Origin: Nocardia elegans NBRC 108235
GTDB lineage: Bacteria; Actinomycetota; Actinomycetes; Mycobacteriales; Mycobacteriaceae
Length of the DNA: 64,000 bases
Reading direction: 5' to 3'
Assembly (NCBI RefSeq): GCF_001612845.1
Contig: NZ_BDBF01000002.1
Coordinates: 248,001-312,000 of the forward strand
Under the pieces are notes generated by a model. The model was not told the origin of the DNA. It made no database searches and saw only the letters and a program-made list of their open reading frames with translations. Positions 7,939 to 15,179 of this stretch are shown in pieces. Both the position numbers and the translations under genes were made by a program. The stretch's first letter is position 1. Each line of letters begins with the position of its first letter.

Positions 7939-8001
7939 GAGAAGTTCTGACCTGCTCTTTTCCGGGATGACCGAGCGGCTGCGGCCCCTACGGTGGCAGG
8001 C

Positions 8002-8736
8002 ATGCGGACCTTGCGATTCGATCGTCTACGCCCCCTCGATACCGATCTCGGCCGTGCTCGCGGCACCGAATTCCTGTCGCGGATGCGGCCGCCCTGGCTC
8101 GACCTGACTCTGATACGGCGACTGTCGGCGGTCGGACTGGCCGCCGCCGCGGCCGTCGTCGCCCTACGCGGCGACCCCGCCGGACACCGCACGGCGGTCG
8201 TCGTCGCGGCGCGGGATGTGGCGCCCGGGCAGGTGCTGTCCCCCGCGGATCTGCGGCGCGCGGACCTGCCACCCGACGCGATACCGGACGGTGCCGTCAC
8301 CGATCCCGCGAAACTGCTCGGCGCGACCTCCACCGGCGCCGTGCACGCCGGGGAAATACTGACCGATCTCCGGATCGTCGGCCCGCGGCTGGCAGCCGCG
8401 GCGACCGGTGTGCCGAATGCCCGGATCGTGCCGATGCGATTGGCGGACAACGCAATTGCCGATATTCTTCGGTCCGGCGACCGGGTGGACGTGGTCGCCG
8501 CGGAAGAGACCGGCGGCCACGGCGATCCGGATACGGTTGCGCCACGGGGGCGTTCACCGTCCGCGCACACCCTCGCCACCGATGCCGCGGTGGTCTTGAT
8601 CTCCGGCGCCGCCGACGCGGGCTCCCGGACCCGCGCCGCCCCCGAACGAATCGTGCTGCTGGCACTCGATCCGGGCCATGCGACCACCGTCGCGGCCGCC
8701 TCGTTGCAGACGGCGCTGACCGTGGTGTTTCACTGA
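8002..8736 (+). CDS. SAF-domain (CpaB/RcpC-like) protein
   Basis: 244 aa. A short cytoplasmic start is followed by one membrane helix (LSAVGLAAAAAVVALRG, about residues 40-57), then a SAF domain: V-V-V-A-A-R-D-V-A-P-G-Q-V-L-S-P-A-D-L-R with the paired R-A-D-L-P element, and an RcpC-like C-terminal part. In pilus systems CpaB/RcpC help assemble Flp pili, but no other pilus gene is nearby, and mycobacteria carry a similar orphan next to mscL, so the role is unknown. TACGGT at 7989-7994 is seven bases before the ATG at 8002, a leaderless promoter that favours this start over the upstream GTG at 7993. Confidence 0.75.
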   Translation: MRTLRFDRLRPLDTDLGRARGTEFLSRMRPPWLDLTLIRRLSAVGLAAAAAVVALRGDPAGHRTAVVVAARDVAPGQVLSPADLRRADLPPDAIPDGAVTDPAKLLGATSTGAVHAGEILTDLRIVGPRLAAAATGVPNARIVPMRLADNAIADILRSGDRVDVVAAEETGGHGDPDTVAPRGRSPSAHTLATDAAVVLISGAADAGSRTRAAPERIVLLALDPGHATTVAAASLQTALTVVFH

Positions 8737-8880
8737 TGTTCGCTGTGTTCGCCAAGCATTTGCCGTAACTGTCCGTTAGCATCCCGAGTACCTCATTCGA
8801 TAGCGGAAAGCGATCGCATCGGATGCCACGACCAGACCGAACGGCGAGGCGGGGGCACGCCGGATGAGACAGGAGCCGCA

Positions 8881-9288
8881 ATGCTGAAGGGTTTCAGGGA
8901 TTTCCTGCTCCGCGGGAACGTGATCGATCTGGCGGTTGCGGTGGTCATCGGTACCGCGTTCACCGCGGTCGTCACCGCCATCGTGAACGGAATCGTCAAT
9001 CCCCTCTTGGAATTGTTCGGCGGCGCGAACGAACACGGCTGGGGCTTCTATCTGGATTCCAGTAAGCCGTCCACGTTCATCGCACTCGGCCCGATCGTCA
9101 CCGCCGTGGTCAACTTCATTCTCATCGCGGCGATTTTGTACTTCATCCTGATCCTGCCGGCGGGCCGCCTGATGAAGCGATTCGGCACCGAGAAGGAAGC
9201 GGTGATGACCGAGGTCGCATTGCTCGCCGAGATCCGCGATCTGCTCTCGGAGAGCAGCAAGAGCGCCGGCGGCCGGCACGAGTTCTGA
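8881..9288 (+). CDS. mscL: Large-conductance mechanosensitive channel
   Basis: 135 aa, the normal length. M-L-K-G-F-R-D-F-L-L-R-G-N-V-I-D-L-A-V-A-V-V-I-G is the amphipathic S1 helix and first membrane helix; A-A-I-L-Y-F-I-L-I-L-P-A-G-R-L is the second, and the charged C-terminal bundle helix E-V-A-L-L-A-E-I-R-D-L-L follows. It opens under membrane tension to release solutes on hypo-osmotic shock. A ribosome site (AGGAG) precedes the ATG. Its place beside the SAF gene and the mprAB-pepD block matches mycobacterial gene order. Confidence 0.95.
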   Translation: MLKGFRDFLLRGNVIDLAVAVVIGTAFTAVVTAIVNGIVNPLLELFGGANEHGWGFYLDSSKPSTFIALGPIVTAVVNFILIAAILYFILILPAGRLMKRFGTEKEAVMTEVALLAEIRDLLSESSKSAGGRHEF

Positions 9289-9327
9289 GATCGAATCCGC
9301 AGGCCGCCAGGTGGATCCGGCTCGGGC

Positions 9328-10014
9328 TCAGCCCAGGCTGAACGGATCGCCCCACAGCGTCACCCATGAGATGACGTTGTCGGTCTCGACCTCGACGCTG
9401 ACGAATGCGCGCGCCTGCGCGTCACCGCCACATCCGGTCAGGCCGATGGTTTCGTCGGTCCAGGCCACCGAACCGCTGTCACCCCGGAACTTGTTGCGGG
9501 GCTTGTGCACATCCTGGCCGACGTCGTCCTTCTCCTCGATGTCTAGGACATAGAACGACTTCGCCTGGCCAGGCGCGAGAATCAGGTTGCCGCCGACATT
9601 TCCGCCGGCATCCGGCTTGGCGTTCTCGCCGTCGCTCCAATCCATGCTCGCGCCGGGACCACCGTCGACGCCTACACCGGAAATGTCGACCTGGCAGCCC
9701 ACGGTGTACCCGGGGTAGATGCTGCCGCCCACGACGGTGGTGGCGCCGGACAGTTCGACATGGGCGCTACCCGAGACCCGGGCAGTACGGTGCACCGCCG
9801 GGACAACGATCGCCGGATCGATGGTCGCGGATTCGCCGTCCAGCCGGACATGCACGACGGTGCCGTCGGACAGCGTCTTGGACAGGTCGCCGCCGGGCAG
9901 CGGGACGAAGGTGCCGGCATTGGCGGCGCCGGTGGAGAACAGGCCGAGCGCGGCGGTCGCCACGGCACCGATGCCGGCGATGCGCGCACCCCAGACCCGA
10001 CCGTTCGTATTCAT
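9328..10014 (-). CDS. MspA-family porin-like secreted protein
   Basis: 228 aa. A signal peptide (residues 1 to about 33, ending S-T-G-A-A-N-A-G) is followed by beta-rich sequence with Y-P-G-Y-T-V-G-C-Q-V-D-I-S-G-V, L-A-P-G-Q-A-K-S-F and a final W-V-T-L-W-G-D-P-F-S-L-G, which recalls the Y-G-E-P-W ending of MspA. Two cysteines (G-C-Q-V and T-G-C-G-G) could form a disulfide, seen in nocardial members rather than in MspA itself. It probably forms pores in the mycolate outer membrane, as MspA does. ATG 10014 has GAGAG upstream. It is not obviously co-transcribed with moaB, being 108 bases beyond the small gene that precedes it. Confidence 0.82.
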   Translation of the reverse strand: MNTNGRVWGARIAGIGAVATAALGLFSTGAANAGTFVPLPGGDLSKTLSDGTVVHVRLDGESATIDPAIVVPAVHRTARVSGSAHVELSGATTVVGGSIYPGYTVGCQVDISGVGVDGGPGASMDWSDGENAKPDAGGNVGGNLILAPGQAKSFYVLDIEEKDDVGQDVHKPRNKFRGDSGSVAWTDETIGLTGCGGDAQARAFVSVEVETDNVISWVTLWGDPFSLG

Positions 10015-10121
10015 ATTTCTCTCATCAGGTTCTTGCGGTCGGCCGCGATGAACGTCGAGATTCACAGCTGCCGACAGGAGACGGTGACATGCCTCGGCAT
10101 CCGAGACACCACAGAGTCCGA

Positions 10122-10343
10122 TTATCCGTGATGTGGCGGGACCTGCGCGCGCAGCCAGTCGTCCCCGGAGCGGGGCAACTCACCGTCGGGGGCGCGCTCG
10201 TCGCTGCTGGTGCGCGGCAGCGTCTCGCCGAAGATCCGCGCCAGGCGCGCGGACTCGGCGGCCGAACGGGTGCGCCCCTTCGCCGGGCGTTCCGCGGAGT
10301 GCGAATCGTCCGGGCGCTGCGCCCCCGCCGGCCGGTCGGTCAT
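10122..10343 (-). CDS. Small conserved-type protein of unknown function
   Basis: 73 aa, not recognised by function. It is charged and helical: S-A-A-E-S-A-R-L-A-R-I-F-G-E-T-L-P, then T-S-S-D-E-R, and ends W-L-R-A-Q-V-P-P-H-H-G. It begins seven bases after the moaB stop, so it is probably the last gene of the pepD-moaB unit. A short protein with an E-T-x-S-D-E-R motif and P-P-H-H-G tail is, to my memory, found next to moaB2 in related actinobacteria, which is why I keep it as a real gene. Confidence 0.65.
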   Translation of the reverse strand: MTDRPAGAQRPDDSHSAERPAKGRTRSAAESARLARIFGETLPRTSSDERAPDGELPRSGDDWLRAQVPPHHG

Positions 10344-10350
10344 ACCGCGA

Positions 10351-10845
10351 TTATTCCGCCAATCCGGACAGTTCGTCGACGACCCGGCTCACCAGCGGAC
10401 CGAGCGTGGCCATGCCGTCGCGGACGGCGTCGCGCGTGCCGGGCAGGTTGACGACCAGGGTGCTGCCCGAGACGCCGGCCAGACCACGAGACAGACCGGC
10501 GTCGAGCGAACCGGCCGCGAGTCCGGAGGCGCGCAGAGCCTCGCTGATTCCGGGCAGTTCGCGATCGAGCACCTCCAGGGTCGCCTCCGGGGTGACATCC
10601 CGCGGCGACATACCGGTGCCGCCCACGGAGATCACCAGGTCGACCCCGCCGATGACGGCGGTGTTGAGGGCATTGCGAATCTCGATCTCGTCACCGGCCA
10701 CCGACACCGTGGCATCCACGAGGAAGCCGAATTCGGTGAGCAATTCGGTCACCAGCGGGCCCAGCGAGTCCACCCCGCCATGCGCGGTTCGATCGTCGAC
10801 GACCACAACAAGTGCCCGGCCCGCCACGGGAGCATCGATTTCCAT
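10351..10845 (-). CDS. moaB2: MoaB/Mog-family molybdopterin-binding-fold protein
   Basis: 164 aa from the ATG at 10845. G-R-A-L-V-V-V-V-D-D-R-T-A-H begins the fold; V-S-V-G-G-T-G-M-S-P-R-D-V-T-P-E is the MPT-binding signature and S-G-S-T-L-V-V-N-L-P-G a second conserved loop. By family it adenylylates molybdopterin, but the clustering with pepD and mprAB is a mycobacterial trait of MoaB2, whose role is less clear. A longer frame starts at 10947, where its ATG overlaps the pepD stop (ATGA) and adds 34 residues. I prefer 10845 because TACGGT (minus strand, 10853-10858) lies seven bases before it, and because the fold starts there. Both starts may be used. Confidence 0.85.
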   Translation of the reverse strand: MEIDAPVAGRALVVVVDDRTAHGGVDSLGPLVTELLTEFGFLVDATVSVAGDEIEIRNALNTAVIGGVDLVISVGGTGMSPRDVTPEATLEVLDRELPGISEALRASGLAAGSLDAGLSRGLAGVSGSTLVVNLPGTRDAVRDGMATLGPLVSRVVDELSGLAE

Positions 10846-10852
10846 GTTGCTC

Positions 10853-10858
10853 ACCGTA
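10853..10858 (-). promoter_or_regulatory. Internal -10 box before moaB
   Basis: TACGGT on the minus strand, seven bases before the ATG at 10845. It would give a leaderless moaB transcript independent of pepD. Confidence 0.4.
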
Positions 10859-10943
10859 GCGTCCGTGGGCGACAACCACTCCGGTCCCCCGGGCTCGTCG
10901 GCGTCGGGTGTCGGGAGCACTGTCAAAGGACGCGGTTCACGGA

Positions 10944-12488
10944 TCATCGGCCACCCTCCGCCGGTGCGGCGCCGAGGGTCACCTCGACGGTTTTCGGATT
11001 CTGTCCCTGTGGATCGGTGTAGGTGACCTTCACCTTGTCACCTGGTTGGTGCGACCGCACGGCGGCGATCAGCGAATTGCCCGAGTCGATGACCTGATCA
11101 TCGACGCGGGTGACGATCGCGCCCGACGGGATGCCCGCCTTGGCGGCCGGACCGTCGGGTGTCACGTCCAGAACCCGGGCGCCGTTGACGTCGTCCTGCG
11201 CGCGCACCGAGATCCCGATCTGAGCATAGGTGGCGTGACCGGACTTGGTCAGTTCGTCGGCCACGCGACGGGCCTGATCGACCGGAATCGCGAAGCCCAG
11301 ACCGATCGATCCGCTCTGCGAACCGGGCATCTCGGAGGCCCCGAGTGTGGCGATCGCGGTGTTGATGCCGATCAGCTTGCCGTTCGTATCGACCAGCGCG
11401 CCACCGGAATTACCGGGGTTGATCGCGGCATCGGTCTGGATCGCGGAGATGACCGTGCCCTGTGAGCCGGCCTCACCACTGGTCGACACCGGGCGGCTGA
11501 GCGCCGACACGATACCGGTGGTGACGGTTCCGGCCAGGCCCAGCGGCGAGCCGACCGCCACCACGGGCTGGCCGACCATGAGGTTGCGCGAGGTGCCCAG
11601 TTCGATCGGCGTCAGGTTGGTCTTGCCGGCCGCCTTGATGACGGCCAGATCCGACACCGGGTCGACACCGACGACCGAGGCATTGGCGGTACTGCCGTCC
11701 TGGAAGGCGACCTCCATCTTCGCGTTGGGACCGGCACCGCTGGCGACATGGTTGTTGGTGAGGATCAGCCCGTCCGAGGACAGCACCACACCCGAGCCCT
11801 CGCCCTCCGCGCGGGCGCCCGCGACGCGGATCATCACCACGCTGGGGAGGACCTTCTGCGCGACCGCGGGGACGGATCCGGGCGGCGCGCTCGCCGAGGC
11901 CGGATCGACCGGAGCGGGCGCGTTCAGGGCATTGTTGACCGGCGCGTTGTTGTTGTCCGAGCGCGTGACGAGGGTGCCGACCGCACCGCCGATACCACCC
12001 GCGACGAGCGCCAGCACGACGGCGCCGGCGAGCAGCCCCGCCCGGCCGCGGCGGCGAGGTGTCCCGGCGTGGACACCGGTGGGATCGGCGCCGGGGGGAT
12101 ACGGTTCGCCCGCGCGATGTTCGCCGGTGGCGGCGTAGGGCGTACCGGAGGGGTACGAGCCGGGCTGCTGATAGCCCTGACCCGACGTGTGGCCCGTCGC
12201 GGCGTACGGGTTGTACGGCGGCATCGGCGCGGTGTGCGCGCCGGGCTGTTCCTGCGGTCCCCCACTCGGACCGGCCGGTCCCGGCGACTGCGCACCGGCT
12301 TCGGCACCTGCCTGCGACGACGGCCCTGCCCACTGCGACGGTTGCCCCCACCCGCGCGACGCGTTTCCGGCATCCCCCTCCGGCGAAGCGGGCTGAGCCC
12401 CACTCGACGGCGACGTCGGCTCGGGCCCTCCCGACTGGGGAGTCGAACCGGTCGGCTCGTCGCGCCTGTCCCTCGAATCCTCGGTCAT
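10944..12488 (-). CDS. pepD: PepD / HtrA-type envelope serine protease with PDZ domain
   Basis: 514 aa. The first 145 residues are Gly/Pro/Gln-rich and cytoplasmic, then one membrane helix (AGLLAGAVVLALVAGG), then a trypsin-like protease with the catalytic set in I-L-T-N-N-H-V-A-S-G (His), V-S-D-L-A-V-I-K-A (Asp) and I-N-P-G-N-S-G-G-A-L (Ser), and a C-terminal PDZ domain (V-L-D-V-T-P-D-G-P-A-A-K-A-G-I). It degrades or senses misfolded envelope proteins. It sits directly downstream of mprB on the same strand, 194 bases away, with MprA-type repeats in that gap, as in mycobacteria where MprAB and SigE regulate pepD. Confidence 0.92.
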   Translation of the reverse strand: MTEDSRDRRDEPTGSTPQSGGPEPTSPSSGAQPASPEGDAGNASRGWGQPSQWAGPSSQAGAEAGAQSPGPAGPSGGPQEQPGAHTAPMPPYNPYAATGHTSGQGYQQPGSYPSGTPYAATGEHRAGEPYPPGADPTGVHAGTPRRRGRAGLLAGAVVLALVAGGIGGAVGTLVTRSDNNNAPVNNALNAPAPVDPASASAPPGSVPAVAQKVLPSVVMIRVAGARAEGEGSGVVLSSDGLILTNNHVASGAGPNAKMEVAFQDGSTANASVVGVDPVSDLAVIKAAGKTNLTPIELGTSRNLMVGQPVVAVGSPLGLAGTVTTGIVSALSRPVSTSGEAGSQGTVISAIQTDAAINPGNSGGALVDTNGKLIGINTAIATLGASEMPGSQSGSIGLGFAIPVDQARRVADELTKSGHATYAQIGISVRAQDDVNGARVLDVTPDGPAAKAGIPSGAIVTRVDDQVIDSGNSLIAAVRSHQPGDKVKVTYTDPQGQNPKTVEVTLGAAPAEGGR

Positions 12489-12532
12489 ATTTCTCGTTTC
12501 TCCTCGAGTCTGTCGCCCAGCCTGGTGACAGC

Positions 12533-12551
12533 GACTGAGAGCGGACTGAGA
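12533..12551 (-). promoter_or_regulatory. Paired direct repeat before pepD, probable MprA site
   Basis: Reading the minus strand, TCTCAGTC occurs twice with three bases between (period 11, one helical turn). The same paired repeat lies before mprA at 14881-14899. It is 45-63 bases upstream of the pepD ATG. MprA boxes in M. tuberculosis are described as two 8-base direct repeats. Confidence 0.65.
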
Positions 12552-12682
12552 CCGTGCTTTCAGTTCTCCGTGACTCCCTGCCGTATCCGGCCGCCGCAGC
12601 CGGGTTTCCGCGGGACGGTACGCATGCGTGCCAGTTTATGGGGCGGCCCCACGCGCGCCCATCGATTCCGGATCGCCGCTGA

Positions 12683-14080
12683 TCACTCCCGGCGATCGGC
12701 GGCGGTCGGCGGTTCGCCGGGAAGGACGATCCGCACCAGCGTGCCACCGCGTTCGGAGGTGTCCACGGTGATCGTGCCGCCGTGCTTGGACACCACCTGC
12801 TTCACGATGGCCAGCCCCAGTCCGGATCCAGGCATCGATCGCGACGCCGTGGTGCGGTAGAAGCGTTCGAAGACCAGTTCCCGTTCCTCCGGCGGAATGC
12901 CCGGCCCGGCATCGTCGATCGCGATCTCCATGAGTCCCGGCCCGGTTTCGCGCATGGTCAGGACGACCTGCGCCTCCGGCGGACTCCACTTCGCCGCGTT
13001 GTCGAGCACGTTGAGGATGGCCCGCTCGAGTCCGGCGTCGTGGCCGTAGACGAACCACGGCCGCAGCTGCGCCGAGAATTCGACGTCCACGCGCCGCCGC
13101 CGCACCCGTTCCAGCGCGCGCTCGGCCACTTCACCGAGATCGACCCGCTCGTAGACGGTTTCGGGCGCGTCCTCGCGAGCCAGGTCCACCAGGTCACCGA
13201 CCAGCGTGGACAACTCCTCGATCTGGGCGATCACATCCGCGCGCAGCCCGGCCATATCCTCCTCGGGAATCGGCGGTGCGTCCGGGCGTGAGGAGGCGAT
13301 GAGCAGTTCCATATTGGTGCGCAGCGAGGTCAGCGGCGTGCGCAGTTCGTGTCCGGCGTCAGCGACCAGCCGCCGTTGCCGGTCGCGAGATTCGGCGAGC
13401 GCCCGCAACATCAGATTGAAACTCTCGGTGAGCCGCGCCAGTTCGTCGTCACCGGTGACCGGAATCGGCGCCAGATCGTCGGTGCGCGCGACGCGTTCGG
13501 TGGCCGCGGTCAATCGCGCGATGGGCCGCAGCCCGGTCCGCCCGACCGTCGCACCGGCGGCCCCGGCGACCAGCACGCCACAGCCGCCGATCGTGAACAG
13601 CAGCCACGCGAGCCGGTCGAGCACTTCACGGGTGGGTTCCAACGACCGTGAAATAACCAGTGTCGCACCGGATTTCGTGCGCCGGGCGAGTACGCGCTGA
13701 TTGTTCGCGGTCCGGAGCGAGACGTCGGCCTTACCGTGCGCCACCGCCATCTCGGCCGGGCCGATCGGCGGATCCATCGGTTGCGGCGGGGCATAGGGCA
13801 CATCGACGTCGGGATAGATCAGCGCGATGCCGATATCGTTGGAGTACAGGCTGCTGAACATGATGATCGCCTGGAAGCCCTGCAGGTCGATGTTGTTCTT
13901 GACCATCACCTCCGAGCGGCTGCGCAACTGACTGTCCACATCGGCGTACAGGGCGCGGGCGACCAGTGCGTAGGCGGCGATCGAGGTCACCGCGACGGCG
14001 ATCGCCACCACCGAGGCGGCCAGCAGGGTCACCCGCCAGCGCAGCGACACCGAGCGGGTCAGCGGCATCGGCGGGCGCAT
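12683..14080 (-). CDS. mprB: Sensor histidine kinase MprB
   Basis: 465 aa from ATG 14080 (461 from the ATG at 14068; a longer frame to 14158 has no support). Two membrane helices flank an extracytoplasmic domain of about 115 residues (first: VTLLAASVVAIAVAVTSIAA; second: LAWLLFTIGGCGVLVAGAAG). A HAMP region follows, then the H-box A-D-A-G-H-E-L-R-T-P-L-T-S-L, the N-box L-D-N-A-A-K-W-S, and ATP-lid motifs D-D-A-G-P-G-I-P and G-S-G-L-G-L-A-I-V. In mycobacteria MprB senses envelope stress and unfolded extracytoplasmic protein and phosphorylates MprA. It follows mprA closely (89 bases between mprA stop and this ATG). Confidence 0.92.
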   Translation of the reverse strand: MRPPMPLTRSVSLRWRVTLLAASVVAIAVAVTSIAAYALVARALYADVDSQLRSRSEVMVKNNIDLQGFQAIIMFSSLYSNDIGIALIYPDVDVPYAPPQPMDPPIGPAEMAVAHGKADVSLRTANNQRVLARRTKSGATLVISRSLEPTREVLDRLAWLLFTIGGCGVLVAGAAGATVGRTGLRPIARLTAATERVARTDDLAPIPVTGDDELARLTESFNLMLRALAESRDRQRRLVADAGHELRTPLTSLRTNMELLIASSRPDAPPIPEEDMAGLRADVIAQIEELSTLVGDLVDLAREDAPETVYERVDLGEVAERALERVRRRRVDVEFSAQLRPWFVYGHDAGLERAILNVLDNAAKWSPPEAQVVLTMRETGPGLMEIAIDDAGPGIPPEERELVFERFYRTTASRSMPGSGLGLAIVKQVVSKHGGTITVDTSERGGTLVRIVLPGEPPTAADRRE

Positions 14081-14169
14081 CTCGTGCGGATCGGGGCGCG
14101 GCCCCAGCCGAGCCACACGATCGGGGCGGCCGCCGTGCCCAGGATGAGCTCTTGCCACGACGACCCGGC

Positions 14170-14859
14170 CTACGGAGGAGTCTCGCGCAGCACGTAACCC
14201 ACCCCGCGCACGGTGTGGATCAATCGCGGCTCCCCCTCGGCCTCGGTTTTGCGGCGCAGATAGCCGATATAGACCTCGAGCGCATTACCGGAGGTCGGAA
14301 AGTCGTAGCCCCAGACCTCTTCCAGAATGCGGCTGCGCGTCAGCACCCGGCGCGGATTCGCCATCAGCATTTCCAGCAGCGAGAATTCGGTGCGGGTCAG
14401 GCTGATGGCACGCTCCCCGCGCGATACCTCGCGCGTCACCGGATCCAGGGACAGATCCGCGAAACGCATCGCCTCCGAGGAATCGGTGGCCGCGTCGGGG
14501 GCGGTGCGGCGCAACAGCGCGCGCAAACGCGCCAGCAATTCCTCGAGCGCGAACGGTTTGGGCAGATAGTCGTCGGCGCCGGCGTCGAGACCGGCCACTC
14601 GCTCCGATACCGAATCCCGGGCGGTGAGCACGAGAATCGGCAGATCGTCACCGGTGCTGCGCAGGCGGCGGCATACCTCCAGGCCGTCCAGCCGCGGCAT
14701 CATCACATCGAGCACCAATGCGTCGGGCCGGGACGCGCTGACCTTCTCCAAGGCGTCGACGCCGTCGACCGCCAGCTCGACGGAATATCCATTGAAGGTG
14801 AGCGACCGGCGCAGCGACTCGCGCACCGCGCGATCATCGTCGACTACCAGAATGCGCAT
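14170..14859 (-). CDS. mprA: Response regulator MprA (OmpR family)
   Basis: 229 aa. The receiver domain starts [12 protein letters not shown] and has the phosphorylated Asp in L-V-L-D-V-M-M-P-R, the conserved T in V-L-T-A-R-D and the K in Y-L-P-K-P-F. The C-terminal winged helix ends [16 protein letters not shown] 14859 is chosen because the receiver beta-strand begins there. The paired repeats at 14881-14899 are 22-40 bases upstream, so autoregulation is likely. Confidence 0.95.
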   Translation of the reverse strand: MRILVVDDDRAVRESLRRSLTFNGYSVELAVDGVDALEKVSASRPDALVLDVMMPRLDGLEVCRRLRSTGDDLPILVLTARDSVSERVAGLDAGADDYLPKPFALEELLARLRALLRRTAPDAATDSSEAMRFADLSLDPVTREVSRGERAISLTRTEFSLLEMLMANPRRVLTRSRILEEVWGYDFPTSGNALEVYIGYLRRKTEAEGEPRLIHTVRGVGYVLRETPP

Positions 14860-14880
14860 GGCCTCCAGTTTGACCGGATC

Positions 14881-14899
14881 GACTGAGAGCCGACTGAGA
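14881..14899 (-). promoter_or_regulatory. Paired direct repeat before mprA, probable MprA autoregulatory site
   Basis: The same TCTCAGTC-N3-TCTCAGTC arrangement (minus strand) as at 12533-12551; 18 of 19 bases agree between the two sites. Confidence 0.65.
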
Positions 14900-15179
14900 A
14901 CCGACCATTCGACACGCCGCGCATCCACAACAGGTGACCTGCGGAATCATCGAAAATAGTTCCGAGAAGTATCTGTTGCACACGAAAGTTGTTGCGCCGA
15001 GCCGTTTTAGACCGTTGTCGCCGGACCCCTCCAAATTGCCGCGAACGTGTTCTCGCGGTATGTTGCCTGCGGTAAAAGTAAACCTCTAGTTGGTTCTCAA
15101 CCCGTTGGACCCGAACGGCCAGACGCGGGCGGCGGCCGGAACCCGGGGCACGTGCGCGAGCGGAGGCGACGGAAGCGGG
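14900..15179. other. Divergent region between mprA and the conservon operon
   Basis: About 280 bases that must hold the conservon promoter. A TTG at 15090 opens the cvnA frame but no ribosome site precedes it. No further repeat or hairpin of note is seen. Confidence 0.5.
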
